Assembly: GCF_000243275.1 (NCBI RefSeq)
Contig: NZ_CM001437.1
Location: 152,312 to 216,311, forward strand
From: Myroides odoratus DSM 2801
GTDB lineage: Bacteria > Bacteroidota > Bacteroidia > Flavobacteriales > Flavobacteriaceae
Direction of reading: 5' to 3'
DNA: 64,000 bases
In this document: positions 35,986-45,671 of the stretch, in pieces
Layout: each line of letters starts with the position of its first letter
How positions within the stretch are numbered: the stretch's first letter is position 1
Notes under the pieces: model-generated
Databases searched by the model: none
Seen by the model: only the letters and a program-made list of their open reading frames with translations
What the model was told of the DNA's origin: nothing
Position numbers and translations under genes: made by a program

Positions 35986-36564
35986 ATGAGCCAAAAGAAG
36001 GAAATTATAATTATCGATAATCGAGATTCGTTTACTTACAATTTGTATCAAATTTTTGATGAACATCCGCTTTGCAATATCCATATTGTGCAGAGTGATC
36101 AAGTGCAGCTAGATGATTTAGCGGTCTATGATCAGTTGGTTTTATCGCCAGGTCCAGATGTGCCTCGCGCCTACCCTATTCTTTTTGATATTATTGCGCG
36201 TTATGAGCATTCAAAACCCATCCTTGGTGTTTGTTTAGGTCATCAGGCTATTGGCGAATACTATGGAGCGGAACTATATAATATCGCACAAGTATTTCAT
36301 GGGCAAACGCGTTTTTTACAGCTCCTTACCCCAGATTTGCTTTTTAACAATATCCCTGACCAAACGCCCATTGGATTATACCATTCTTGGGCGTTATCTC
36401 CACAAAACTTCCCAGAAACGCTGGAGATTACAGCAATGAGCAATGATCAAGTTATTATGGCTTTTGCTCATAAAACAAAAAACGTCAGAGGGATTCAATT
36501 CCATCCAGAATCCTATATGACTCCAGCAGGTAGACAAATGCTTGCCAATTGGATTGAACAATAA
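35986..36564 (+). CDS. pabA: Aminodeoxychorismate/anthranilate synthase glutaminase
   Basis: 192 residues from ATG 35986. Class I amidotransferase motifs are complete: DNRDSFTYNLYQ, the oxyanion region LSPGPDVPR, the nucleophile in ILGVCLGHQAIGEYYG, and HPES near the C-terminus. It supplies ammonia from glutamine to the chorismate enzyme encoded divergently. A TTG two codons earlier is possible but not needed. Because flavobacteria often have a separate trpG in the trp operon, the folate role is inferred from the pabB neighbour. Confidence 0.88.
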   Translation: MSQKKEIIIIDNRDSFTYNLYQIFDEHPLCNIHIVQSDQVQLDDLAVYDQLVLSPGPDVPRAYPILFDIIARYEHSKPILGVCLGHQAIGEYYGAELYNIAQVFHGQTRFLQLLTPDLLFNNIPDQTPIGLYHSWALSPQNFPETLEITAMSNDQVIMAFAHKTKNVRGIQFHPESYMTPAGRQMLANWIEQ

Positions 36565-36736
36565 CCGCCTGCTATTGGGTACTTTTTCAGCTTATTTCAC
36601 CTAAGGATTAGCGTCATTTTTGAAAGGTTATTCACGTGGATGAATTGTGCTTAAATCATAAAACTTCTAAAAAATATTGTCAAGCTAAATGGAAAATGGT
36701 AAATTCAAGGTTTTATAGGTTAAACAATTTTTTTAG

Positions 36737-38164
36737 ATGAAAGCTGGAATAATACAAGATCCCAAGGTTCAGAAATACCTTCCCTATTTAGGCGCTTTAG
36801 CTATTTTCATGCAAGCTTTAGATGGTACAATTCTAAATACAGGTCTTCCTTCTATCGCTAAAAGTTTAGGAGAATCTCCTCTTGAGATGCAAAGTATTAT
36901 TGTTTCCTATACCCTAACGGTAGCGTTGTTGATTCCTCTAAGTGGTTGGCTTGCCGATCGATTTGGAACCAAGCGTATTTTTATATTAGCCGTTGCTTTA
37001 TTCACGTTGGGTTCCCTGTTTTGTGCTTTATCCAATACGTTAAATGAATTAATCTTTGCCCGTATATTTCAGGCTATTGGCGGTTCTATGATGGTTCCTG
37101 TAGCCCGATTAACCCTCCTCTATGCCTATCCCAAAGATCAGCTTTTAAAGATCATTAATTTCATTACGATTCCCGCCTTAATTGGTCCAATGTTAGGCCC
37201 TACTGCGGGGGGATTTCTAGTAGAAAAATTATCCTGGCACTGGATTTTCTTGATCAACTTACCCGTAGGAATTATTGCCATCATTCTCGCTCGCTCTATT
37301 ATTCCCAACTTCACCAACAAGGTTGAGCGATTCGATGTGCTTGGATGGATCTTTTTCAGTGGTGGATTGACCTTATTAACCTTGGTTATTGAGCGCTGGA
37401 GCTCGCCTACTATATCTGTTTTCCAATTAGTCGGTTTATTGGTCTTAGCCTTATTGCTTATCGTGGCGTATATAGCCTATGCCAAACGAAGTAGTCACCC
37501 ACTCATAAAGTTAGATTTATTTAAAATCAAAACCTTAAATATTGGGTTGATTGGTAACTTAGTGACGCGATTTGGTATTGGTGGAATGCCATTAATGATT
37601 CCCTTACTTCTACAATTAGGTTTTGGATACTCTGCTTTTTATGCCGGTTTGATGATGATTCCACAAGCACTATCCAATTTAATATCTCGAAACTTTGTCA
37701 TCCCAATTGTGAAGCGCTATGGTTACAAAAAGACTTTGGTATTTAATACCATTGCAACGGGTATACTCATTAGTCTATTTTTCTTTGTCAAGCAAGACAC
37801 TCCGTTCTTTGTCATTATTTTATTGATGGTGTTTAACGGCGCTTTTAACGCGGTACAATTCACCTCTATGAATACCATTTCCCTTGCAGATTTAGACAAT
37901 TCAACATCAAGTGATGGAAATAGTTTACTATCAGTTACACAACAATTGGCAATTAGTTTGGGAATTTCCATTTCGGCTATGTTTTTACAACTCTTCCGAG
38001 GAAGTACGATTGATACACCCGACCACCCCACAGCAGTATTTAATTATACGTTTTTAGTTATGGGTATTTTAACCATTTTATCAAGTGCTGTTTTTATGAA
38101 ACTCAATAAAAATGATGGGGCTAGTTTATCTGGCACACAGGATTACGATACGACCAAAAAATAA
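36737..38164 (+). CDS. MFS multidrug exporter, DHA2 family
   Basis: 475 residues with about 14 membrane segments. DHA2 signatures are LDGTILNTGLPSIAKSLG (motif D1 region), LADRFGTKRIF (motif A) and PALIGPMLGPTAGGFLVE (motif C of antiporters). It should export drugs or metabolites by proton exchange, similar to the MdtD/EmrB branch. It has no adaptor gene next to it. A hairpin overlapping its stop serves mostly the opposite gene. Confidence 0.88.
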   Translation: MKAGIIQDPKVQKYLPYLGALAIFMQALDGTILNTGLPSIAKSLGESPLEMQSIIVSYTLTVALLIPLSGWLADRFGTKRIFILAVALFTLGSLFCALSNTLNELIFARIFQAIGGSMMVPVARLTLLYAYPKDQLLKIINFITIPALIGPMLGPTAGGFLVEKLSWHWIFLINLPVGIIAIILARSIIPNFTNKVERFDVLGWIFFSGGLTLLTLVIERWSSPTISVFQLVGLLVLALLLIVAYIAYAKRSSHPLIKLDLFKIKTLNIGLIGNLVTRFGIGGMPLMIPLLLQLGFGYSAFYAGLMMIPQALSNLISRNFVIPIVKRYGYKKTLVFNTIATGILISLFFFVKQDTPFFVIILLMVFNGAFNAVQFTSMNTISLADLDNSTSSDGNSLLSVTQQLAISLGISISAMFLQLFRGSTIDTPDHPTAVFNYTFLVMGILTILSSAVFMKLNKNDGASLSGTQDYDTTKK

Positions 38165-38189
38165 ACCTCAAGCTTTTCAGCTTGAGGTT
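38164..38189 (-). terminator. Terminator between DHA2 exporter and antiporter genes
   Basis: AACCTCAAGC / GCTTGAGGTT around TTTTCA. On the minus strand it is followed by TTATTTTTT, so it mainly ends the antiporter transcript. It begins on the last base of the exporter stop codon. Confidence 0.7.
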
Positions 38190-38223
38190 CTGCAAATTAA
38201 TATAAAACAACATAACTAAATAG

Positions 38224-40494
38224 TTATAACGATTGCATCAAAAGCATAGATGGAGCGTGATTCAACCAGATACTTCTCGTTTCAATCAATTTTTTCCAAC
38301 TATCTAACGTAATGAGCATCAAGTCAAATTCCTCAATGAATTCTTTCGACACTACTTTGTTACTTACGATGCGGATGTGATTTGGCTTATACTGTTCAAT
38401 AAGCCTGATATTTTCTTTAAACTCAGTATGATTTTCTAGTTCTCCTGTAGCATCTAAAATCGATACTTGTACGTCATTATTGCGAATCATCTTCTGTGCA
38501 TACGACAATAGTTTTAAATCTCCTTTGCTAAAAATAGGCAAGAATACATGCTCCAATTTTTGAAAATCCTTGTTAATCAGGATTCCTAGTGGCACTTTTG
38601 TTCGATTCATTATTTGCTGCGTACGTGCATTAAACCACGAATTTTCGAACAATTTTTCTCTACCTGTTACTTTGTTTAGCAACACATCTGGATTGATGAT
38701 GCGCGTTGTAAAGCCAAGGATATTTCCCAATACAGACCCGCGATAAATCGAATATCCCATTTCAATCAGGAGTAAATCACATGTCTCTTGGTGAACCATG
38801 CCTACGACATCACTTTCAATATCATTGGACACCTTATAATAGGTCTGAACCTCTTGGTCCATTTCTGTTGCTTGTTCTTGTACTGCTTCAAATATCTCCT
38901 CTTCATAATCTTGCGTATTGAAGGAGTTTAACTCTTGACTATCAATCATGTGCATCGCAGTAATACGCGTATCTACACTTGATTTACCTGTAAAGGCATT
39001 GGCTAATTTCATCAAAGGAGCTAAACTTAGTTTATTTTCAAAGAACAAGAACACTTGATATTTTCCAATAATCACCCCTTTGTGTTGTGGTTCATCTCCA
39101 AGCGGACCGAATATTTTCGCAATTAAATCCAATAAAGGCCCTGTCATAAAGGTTGTGGCTAACGCCATAATCACCATCATGGCAAATACTTCTCCTGTCA
39201 TTACTCCAAGGTCAAAACCAATATTCAAGACAATGAGTTCCATTAAACCTCGGGTATTCATCAAAGCACCAATCGTCAAGCTATCCCGCCAATTAATACC
39301 GACGAACTTGGCTGTTATGGCACTTCCAACAAACTTACCGACTGTAGCCACAAGAATGATCAATCCCGTTATTTCCCATAGGTAAGGTTCATTTAGCAGT
39401 CCTATTTCTGTACGTAATCCTGTATAAACAAAGAACAAAGGCAAGAATAAAACAACAGCTACATCTTCTACTTTTTCGATGAATATCGTTCTAAACTTCA
39501 TGTTATCTGGCATGATAGCCCCTGTCATAAACGCACCAAACAAAGCGTGAATACCAATTACTTCTGTACAATAGGCAGAGATAATCAACGTCAATAAAAA
39601 GATAGCAACAGTTCCTTTCGATAGCAATTTACTATTCCCTTGATATTTTGCAATTCGCGCCAAGAAAGGACGCACCAGCTTCAACATGACGATTACATAG
39701 ATAATAGCTAATGCTATGATATAAAGAGAGCTCACGAAACTTCCTGCTTGCACAATAGCAATTACTGCAGCTAACAAACACCAAGCGGTGATATCATCCG
39801 CTGCTGCACAGGTAATTACAATGGTTCCTATTCGCGTTTTCTGTAGTCCTCTTTCTTGCACAATCCGCGCCAATACGGGAAAGGCGGTAATACTCATGGA
39901 AATTCCCAAGAAGAGTCCAAAGGAAAGGAAATCAACACCATCTGGTGCAAACGATTCGAATATATAGTAGGCCAACGCCATTCCCAAAGCAAACGGAATT
40001 ACAATACTCGCGTGGCTAATTAAAACAGCATCATGCGCTTTATTCTTTAAGATTTTGAGATCCAGTTCCATTCCAATCACAAACATGAAGAGAATTAATC
40101 CAATTTGACTCAAGAAACTTAAATTCCCCAAAGATTGCGTAGGGAACATAACGGCTGAGAACTCTGGAAAATAAGTTCCGACCAAGGAGGGACCTAAAGC
40201 AATACCGGCGATAATCTCACCAATTACGGAAGGTTGTCCAATTTTTTTACAAATCCATCCAAACACTCTTGCAACCAAAACAATGGTTACAATTTGCGCT
40301 AAAAGTAAAGCTAAGGGACTTTCTAAATTGTGTACTAAGGTTTGAAGAAAATTTTCCCAAGCCGTATTGTCTGAAACAATGGCTTTTGTATTTACTTCCA
40401 ATTTTGATCCTTGTGTAACTACCCAATAAATAAGAGCCGTACATCCACCAATAATTGAAACATAAAGTAGGGAATTCCTATATTTTGACATCAT
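38224..40494 (-). CDS. CPA2 cation:proton antiporter with C-terminal cytoplasmic domain
   Basis: 756 residues from ATG 40494. Residues about 40-470 hold the CPA2 (Kef/NapA-like) membrane domain: GQPSVIGEIIAGIALGPSL, an Asp-Asp exchange site in ITCAAADDITAWCLLA, and NTRGLMELIVLNIG. The C-terminal 270 residues look like two universal-stress-type domains. It exchanges Na+ or K+ for protons. A longer frame opens at 40551, but the added 19 residues lack family likeness, and two ATG codons sit side by side at 40494 and 40491. A terminator follows its stop. Confidence 0.88.
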   Translation of the reverse strand: MMSKYRNSLLYVSIIGGCTALIYWVVTQGSKLEVNTKAIVSDNTAWENFLQTLVHNLESPLALLLAQIVTIVLVARVFGWICKKIGQPSVIGEIIAGIALGPSLVGTYFPEFSAVMFPTQSLGNLSFLSQIGLILFMFVIGMELDLKILKNKAHDAVLISHASIVIPFALGMALAYYIFESFAPDGVDFLSFGLFLGISMSITAFPVLARIVQERGLQKTRIGTIVITCAAADDITAWCLLAAVIAIVQAGSFVSSLYIIALAIIYVIVMLKLVRPFLARIAKYQGNSKLLSKGTVAIFLLTLIISAYCTEVIGIHALFGAFMTGAIMPDNMKFRTIFIEKVEDVAVVLFLPLFFVYTGLRTEIGLLNEPYLWEITGLIILVATVGKFVGSAITAKFVGINWRDSLTIGALMNTRGLMELIVLNIGFDLGVMTGEVFAMMVIMALATTFMTGPLLDLIAKIFGPLGDEPQHKGVIIGKYQVFLFFENKLSLAPLMKLANAFTGKSSVDTRITAMHMIDSQELNSFNTQDYEEEIFEAVQEQATEMDQEVQTYYKVSNDIESDVVGMVHQETCDLLLIEMGYSIYRGSVLGNILGFTTRIINPDVLLNKVTGREKLFENSWFNARTQQIMNRTKVPLGILINKDFQKLEHVFLPIFSKGDLKLLSYAQKMIRNNDVQVSILDATGELENHTEFKENIRLIEQYKPNHIRIVSNKVVSKEFIEEFDLMLITLDSWKKLIETRSIWLNHAPSMLLMQSL

Positions 40495-40607
40495 GATTAA
40501 GGTTTTCGATTTCAGAGACAAAACTCTGAAATTTACAGATTCAAAAACCATGCCTTGAGTTCAAACCAAGCTTTCTTGTAATGAAACGCGAAATTCTTGT
40601 AATGAAA

Positions 40608-41318
40608 TTATATCTTATCTAGGAAATCTGTTTTAAAAGTAACCCCCAAGGTCAATTCGAGGGGTTTTCCTTGCTCAGTAAATAGCTGTGTGGTGATCAA
40701 ATCATGCCCAAAAAAGCGCACAATCTTTAACGCTATAATTTCGCGTTTATTGATGCGACAAAACTTATGAGCAGGCAATACCTCTACTAATTTATCTAAT
40801 GCAATATTCTTAGCAATTAAATGCTGTTCGCCTTCTAGTATAATTTCTTTATCGCGACCGTCATTTTCACACGTTTTGATATAAAGAATATCATCAAACT
40901 GTAAAATGGCTTTCCCTTTGTTGGAATTGATGGTCAATGATGTATTTTGTTCGATGGGTTTCAACTGGCGCATTGCCTTTTGAATTGCACGTTGCAATCG
41001 CTCCTTTTTTATGGGTTTAGCGATATAATCAATTGCATCAACCTCAAAGGCTTCTAAGGCATATTCTTTATAAGCAGTAACAAATACAATTCCTTTGTTA
41101 GTCAGCAATTGAGCCACACTCAATCCGTCCATACCTGGCATATTGATATCGAGAATCGCCAATTCAAAATCCAACGAAGGGGCTTCTTCCAAAAATTGTG
41201 TGGGATCATCAAATACTTTCACTATTTCAATTTCGGGAATTTGCTCACATAGCATCTTCAAGTATTTTAACCCCAGCAACTCATCATCTAAGAGTATACA
41301 TTTTAGCTTTGAAATCAT
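40608..41318 (-). CDS. LytTR-family response regulator
   Basis: 236 residues. Receiver domain with LLDDELLGL near the N-terminus, phosphoacceptor Asp in LAILDINMPGMDGL (about 57), and FVTAYKEYALEAFEVDAIDYIAKP. The LytTR DNA-binding domain (about 130-235) has ILYIKTCENDG and HKFCRINKREIIAL. It pairs with the kinase encoded just upstream, overlapping its gene by 35 bp. Targets are unknown; there is no lrgAB-like gene nearby. Confidence 0.92.
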   Translation of the reverse strand: MISKLKCILLDDELLGLKYLKMLCEQIPEIEIVKVFDDPTQFLEEAPSLDFELAILDINMPGMDGLSVAQLLTNKGIVFVTAYKEYALEAFEVDAIDYIAKPIKKERLQRAIQKAMRQLKPIEQNTSLTINSNKGKAILQFDDILYIKTCENDGRDKEIILEGEQHLIAKNIALDKLVEVLPAHKFCRINKREIIALKIVRFFGHDLITTQLFTEQGKPLELTLGVTFKTDFLDKI

Positions 41319-42024
41319 ACAAATTAATTTTTAAGTGCATCGAGTGTACTTGCTCGTCTTCTGATTTTTCTAATTTATAATAAGGACCGTAAATCAAATG
41401 CAAACGTTCACGCAATGCGGATAAACCATATCCACCTTTTTCTTTTCTAAGTGAACCTTTTGAGGATTTCTTATTAGAAACAACTAAATCAAACTGTCCA
41501 TTTTTCAACTTAAACAGAATGGTAATAAAGGCATCATTTCCTGTTAAATCTGCGTGCTTGAAGGCATTTTCAATCAACTCCACACAAATTAAAGGTGCAA
41601 CTAAATCTTCTCCGTACAGTGCCTCTACTTCTCCAATATTCGAGCGAACATCCAAGCGAAAAAGAGGATTCAACTTAATCTTATTAATATCAATCAAACG
41701 CAAGGCAAATTCGTGTTCTTCTTTTAACGTTACTAATTTACGTTGGCTATCATATAAAATATAATCCAGTACACCTGCCATCTTATCCAAGGCATAATAC
41801 GTTTGGTAAGCATGAGATTGAATGGAATTTAAAATATTTTTGAACAAATGAGGATCCAACCTCGATTCCAAGTTCTCCAATTGCAAATATTTGATTTTAG
41901 TATCAAATAAATCTTTTTCTTTTTCAAAAGCAACGCGCTGCTTGTTGTATTGTAATAAAAAGTACAACAAGATCCCAACGATGATCAATAATAACAAGAT
42001 GATAAAAAGATATAAATACTTCAT
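41284..42024 (-). CDS. LytS-like sensor histidine kinase
   Basis: 246 residues. A single membrane helix at 4-24 is followed by a short coiled coil, then the His-kinase box LESRLDPHLFKNILNSIQSH with the phosphorylated His, and an ATPase end with VCVELIENAFKHADL and GGYGLSALRERL. No sensor domain apart from the membrane helix is present, so the signal is probably detected in the membrane or via a partner. Overlaps the response-regulator gene. Confidence 0.9.
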   Translation of the reverse strand: MKYLYLFIILLLLIIVGILLYFLLQYNKQRVAFEKEKDLFDTKIKYLQLENLESRLDPHLFKNILNSIQSHAYQTYYALDKMAGVLDYILYDSQRKLVTLKEEHEFALRLIDINKIKLNPLFRLDVRSNIGEVEALYGEDLVAPLICVELIENAFKHADLTGNDAFITILFKLKNGQFDLVVSNKKSSKGSLRKEKGGYGLSALRERLHLIYGPYYKLEKSEDEQVHSMHLKINLYDFKAKMYTLR

Positions 42025-42224
42025 GCTCTGCTCTTTTAGCTACTATTTTTCAACTGCGAATTTATACTATATGGCTCTTCCTTATGAGGATTATAGCAAT
42101 ACGGTTTAGTCGAATCAGTTGAATATTTCAGCGGTTTACTCTCTAGTATTGCAAACAAATGTACAGTTTTCTCTGTATATACTCTTTCCTTCGATTGGAA
42201 TATTTAATATTCCTTATACAAAAC

Positions 42225-42259
42225 AAAAAAAGAGAAGTTCATTTTAAACTTCTCTTTTT
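42225..42259 (-). terminator. Terminator of the lipoprotein gene at 42.3 kb
   Basis: GAGAAGTT / AACTTCTC stem bordered by A and T runs. On the minus strand it follows the stop at 42296 by about 35 bp and ends in a run of T. Confidence 0.85.
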
Positions 42260-42295
42260 ACACCCAATCATGAGTTATACTATGTTGTGCTAATT

Positions 42296-42709
42296 CTAGA
42301 AATCAATCTTAGCAATTTTGAATTCATCTCCTCTTTTGATTAAATGGAATTTCTCAACTGCTGCCGTTTTTTCGTATTGAACATCATATTCAAATTCGAA
42401 TTCTTTAATTTTTTCTTTTTTGTTTTCCTCCGTCATATCGCCCTCTTTGAAAACAGCTTTAACGATATGTCCAAGTTCTGTTTGTCTCTGCTTTAATTTA
42501 GCATAAAACTCTGCTTCTGTCGTTGTTTTAAAAAAATCTTCGTCGAGATATTGTTTCAAATCGTCATACTTTTCTTCTCCTAAATTATAGTAATACCAAC
42601 CTATTAAAGTTTTCCCTGCATTCTCATCCCCCAACGCTCTACTGTTTTTTGTTTCTTTACAACTAACGAATAGAAAAACGCTACAAATAATCACAAATAA
42701 GTTTCTCAT
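42296..42709 (-). CDS. Small lipoprotein, possibly DUF4019/NTF2-like
   Basis: 137 residues. Lipoprotein signal MRNLFVIICSVFLFVSC. The mature part begins with a helix (AGKTLIGWYYYNLGEEKYDDL) and ends in beta strands with FEFEYDVQYEKTAAVEKFHL and GDEFKIAKIDF. This layout resembles NTF2-like DUF4019 or DUF3887 lipoproteins, but the family is uncertain. Single gene with its own terminator. Confidence 0.65.
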   Translation of the reverse strand: MRNLFVIICSVFLFVSCKETKNSRALGDENAGKTLIGWYYYNLGEEKYDDLKQYLDEDFFKTTTEAEFYAKLKQRQTELGHIVKAVFKEGDMTEENKKEKIKEFEFEYDVQYEKTAAVEKFHLIKRGDEFKIAKIDF

Positions 42710-42821
42710 AAAAATTATGGTTTATAGTTAATCAATGCTTTTCCACCTCCAAGCTTGTTGTTGGAAGCACTTTAAAGTTAAGAAAAATTTATGATTTTAA
42801 CAAAATAAAAAACAATATTTA

Positions 42822-43115
42822 TTAGAAACTTTTCTTCTGAAAATAATAGGTATACACCCAGGTCAAGGTAAAGGTTGGAATGATATCCAATCCTGGAGAT
42901 AATTCTTCCACAAAATTGACTAATGCTCCTACTTTTCCTACTTTCCCAGGGTACATTTTGGCTAAGATAAAAGCCGATATGGGGGCCCAAATCACATCGC
43001 TAAATTCTCCTAAGCCAGGAATCAAATAGCTTGCCATCCCTAATAAATCAAGGAATACTCCAATAATCAACTGTCTTGTTTTGAGTGAATTTGTTTGTGT
43101 TTGTTGCTCTTGCAT
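42822..43115 (-). CDS. Small conserved-looking membrane protein
   Basis: 97 residues. Two or three hydrophobic segments (about 15-35, 40-54 and 75-92) with LIPGLGEFSDVIWAPISAF and NFVEELSPGLDIIPTFTLTW between and around them. The Pro/Gly-rich, acidic pattern looks like a Bacteroidota membrane protein of unknown function. It stands 8 bp after msrA on the same strand, so it is cotranscribed with it. Confidence 0.65.
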   Translation of the reverse strand: MQEQQTQTNSLKTRQLIIGVFLDLLGMASYLIPGLGEFSDVIWAPISAFILAKMYPGKVGKVGALVNFVEELSPGLDIIPTFTLTWVYTYYFQKKSF

Positions 43116-43123
43116 GGGTCGGT

Positions 43124-43654
43124 TTATTTTAATTTAGAAGCGTAATTCTTTTTAAATTTTTCGACTTTTGGTTTTACCACCATCTGACAATACGGATTTT
43201 CTGTTCCTTTGCGTTCAAAGTAGTTTTTGTGATATTCTTCCGCTATATAAAAGGTTGAAGCGGGACTTACTTGTGTAACAATAGGCTGATCAAAAACCTT
43301 TTCGTCATTTAAAATACCGATATATTCTAAAGCAGCTTGTTTTTGTCCTTCATCTACATAGAAAATTTCACTTCTATATTGCGTCCCCACATCCTCTCCT
43401 TGTCGATTTAACGTCGTTGGATTGTGTGTCGCAAAAAAGATTTCCAATAATTCAGTATAACTAATCTCATGTTCATTATAGGTGATTTCAATGGCTTCTG
43501 CGTGCCCTGTTTCTCCAGTACAAACTTCTTCATAAGTAGGATTTGCCTTCGCTCCTCCAATATATCCTGGAACTGCGTCGATTACTCCTTTTAGACTTTT
43601 AAATACAGCTTCTGTACACCAGAAACATCCCCCTGCTACTATTGCTTTTTTCAT
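43124..43654 (-). CDS. msrA: Peptide-methionine (S)-S-oxide reductase
   Basis: 176 residues. The catalytic Cys10 stands in AGGCFWCTEAVF and the family motifs GYIGGAKANPTYEEVCTG, GHAEAIEI, THNPTTLNRQGEDVGTQYRS and EEYHKNYFER follow. It repairs oxidised methionine using thioredoxin. There is no MsrB domain fused. The first gene of a two-gene unit with the small membrane protein downstream. Confidence 0.95.
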   Translation of the reverse strand: MKKAIVAGGCFWCTEAVFKSLKGVIDAVPGYIGGAKANPTYEEVCTGETGHAEAIEITYNEHEISYTELLEIFFATHNPTTLNRQGEDVGTQYRSEIFYVDEGQKQAALEYIGILNDEKVFDQPIVTQVSPASTFYIAEEYHKNYFERKGTENPYCQMVVKPKVEKFKKNYASKLK

Positions 43655-43799
43655 TTATTCAATGCTTTACTACTTCTTTTTACTAGGTCTAAGTTATTAA
43701 TTATCATTGGAAGTCAATAATCATTTGAAATATTTTTCCTTTTTTAATTTTTAATTGAGGTAAAACATTGTTATTTTGTAATCGATCAAAGACAGTATT

Positions 43800-44468
43800 A
43801 TGATACGAGCGACGAATATTAGAAAATCCTATGACCAGTTAGAAGTTTTAAAAGGAGTTGATATCCACATCAAAGAGCGAGAAATCATCTCGATTGTGGG
43901 TGCATCTGGTGCTGGGAAAACAACCTTACTTCAAATTTTAGGGACATTGGATAAACCTACTATTCAACCAAATAGTTCACTTTTCATTAATAATACGGAT
44001 GTGTTACAGTTGAAAGACAAAGAAATTTCGACCTTCCGAAATCTAAACTTGGGGTTCATCTTTCAATTTCATCAACTACTTCCGGAGTTTAATGCCTTAG
44101 AAAATGTGTGTATTCCAGCCTTTATTGCTGGAAGAGAGAAAAAAGAAACAGAACAAGAAGCTAAAAAATTATTGGACTATTTAGGTGTTTCACATCGATC
44201 TCACCATTTTCCTTCCGAACTATCCGGAGGAGAACAACAACGTGTTGCCGTTGCTAGAGCTTTGATTAATAAACCCAAGGTAATCTTCGCTGATGAGCCA
44301 TCGGGTAATTTAGATACTAAAACGGCAGAGAACTTACATCAGCTCTTCTTCCAATTGAGAGAAGAATTTGGTCAAACTTTTGTTATTGTAACACATAACG
44401 AGGAATTAGCTGATATGGCTGACCGCAAACTCATCATGACTGATGGTTTGATGACCAGCAATTCATAA
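43800..44468 (+). CDS. LolD/MacB-like ABC transporter ATPase
   Basis: 222 residues. Walker [11 protein letters not shown]-loop [18 protein letters not shown], signature [15 protein letters not shown] and Walker [13 protein letters not shown] are those of the LolD/FtsE group. It probably powers lipoprotein release from the inner membrane with a LolC/E-type permease encoded elsewhere, which is usual in Bacteroidota. No permease gene is next to it, so an exporter role of the MacB type is possible. Confidence 0.88.
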   Translation: MIRATNIRKSYDQLEVLKGVDIHIKEREIISIVGASGAGKTTLLQILGTLDKPTIQPNSSLFINNTDVLQLKDKEISTFRNLNLGFIFQFHQLLPEFNALENVCIPAFIAGREKKETEQEAKKLLDYLGVSHRSHHFPSELSGGEQQRVAVARALINKPKVIFADEPSGNLDTKTAENLHQLFFQLREEFGQTFVIVTHNEELADMADRKLIMTDGLMTSNS

Positions 44469-44482
44469 TCTTCCTACAACAT

Positions 44483-44518
44483 AAAAAAAAGGGTAGCTCA
44501 AATGAGTTACCCTTTTTT
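44483..44518. terminator. Bidirectional terminator
   Basis: AAAAAAGGGTA-g-CTCA / TGAG-t-TACCCTTTTTT, between the ATPase gene (plus) and a lipoprotein gene (minus). Confidence 0.9.
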
Positions 44519-44538
44519 ACATCCACTTATCAAGCCGT

Positions 44539-45561
44539 TTATTTCTTTTGTAACGTCAATTTGATACCATTACTTGGAATCATACTATCTAAGTATAAGG
44601 TTCCGACAATTTCTCTATTGGTATAGCTCGATACTTTAAAGTAATACTTGATTGTTGAGTGCTTATCCTCAAGAAGTAACGTGCTTGAATTGTATAAACT
44701 GTAATAACGCATTTCATCGACAAGGTACAATACCGGATTGTATTTCCCCATATTCTTAGCTTCCGCCTCCATCTTTTCCGATTTGAACTTCATTTTGATC
44801 ACATACTCGGTGTTGTTATCTTCATACCCTCTCCATTCACCATAGAACATTTGTAGATTGATATTCACGTGATTGTCGTCATCATCTCCTCCACCAGTTC
44901 CTGGATCCACATCTACTACGCGTTCCAATTGTCCTGTTTTACCATTTTTAAAACCATCTTTGATAATCATATCAACATCTAGCAAATTGGCCGTATAGTT
45001 CGAAATATTAATTACCCCATAGTCATCGTCTTGAGAACTCCCTTCAACTAAAGTCAACTGTACTCTATTTCCCTTGACGGTATAGGTTCCTTTTTTCTCT
45101 ATCCCTCCTTGTGTATAGGTAAAATTCATGTCTTTTTTGAATTCGAAAATAGTCTCTACTGTAGATGGAATAAACTTCCATTTTCCGGTTACTACGGCAT
45201 CAACATCCTCTTTGTCCATGAAGCGAATCTCAACTGTATTACTGGTTTTAAACCCTGCTTTTTGGGCATAAACTTTAAAGCTGGCTGCTGTTTTTGAAGA
45301 AAAAGTAGTAGCATTTAAGGCTTGTTCATTGACAAAAAGCTTTGCATCTGTTACGACATTTCCCTTTTCATCGACAACTTTAAATGCGATATCTTCATTG
45401 ACAAAAGCGTCCTTCGGGCTAGCCGTTAACCTCAAAGTAGGCAATTTGGTTGTGGGGGTAGTATCTGGATCTACTGTATTGTCATCTCCTTTACTACAAC
45501 TCGTTACCATAATAAACAGTAACATTAGGACATTCAATAATCCTGCTTTTTTAAAACTCAT
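44539..45561 (-). CDS. Surface lipoprotein of unknown function
   Basis: 340 residues. Signal with the lipobox in LLFIMVTSCSKGDD and an acidic tail after the Cys (DDNTVDPDTT) that resembles the Bacteroidota surface-export signal. The middle has an Ig-like beta region (LRLTASPKDAFVNEDIAFKV) and two lipocalin-like repeats (GKWKFIPSTVETIFEF and GEWRGYEDNNTEYVIKM), joined by a Gly/Asp-rich linker. No enzyme motif. It could be cotranscribed with the smaller lipoprotein 110 bp upstream. Confidence 0.65.
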   Translation of the reverse strand: MSFKKAGLLNVLMLLFIMVTSCSKGDDNTVDPDTTPTTKLPTLRLTASPKDAFVNEDIAFKVVDEKGNVVTDAKLFVNEQALNATTFSSKTAASFKVYAQKAGFKTSNTVEIRFMDKEDVDAVVTGKWKFIPSTVETIFEFKKDMNFTYTQGGIEKKGTYTVKGNRVQLTLVEGSSQDDDYGVINISNYTANLLDVDMIIKDGFKNGKTGQLERVVDVDPGTGGGDDDDNHVNINLQMFYGEWRGYEDNNTEYVIKMKFKSEKMEAEAKNMGKYNPVLYLVDEMRYYSLYNSSTLLLEDKHSTIKYYFKVSSYTNREIVGTLYLDSMIPSNGIKLTLQKK

Positions 45562-45671
45562 AGTGTGTGTGTTTAAAATAATTATAATTATGTGTGCTAC
45601 TTAGCACTCTTGATACAACTTTGGGATCAACCCTTTGGTTCCTTTTATATTCTTGTGATTATTGGGCTATT

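Noticed and set aside
36565..36736. Possible small gene or RNA between pabA and the DHA2 exporter
   Set aside because: No start-to-stop frame with coding character and no stable structure seen in 172 bp.
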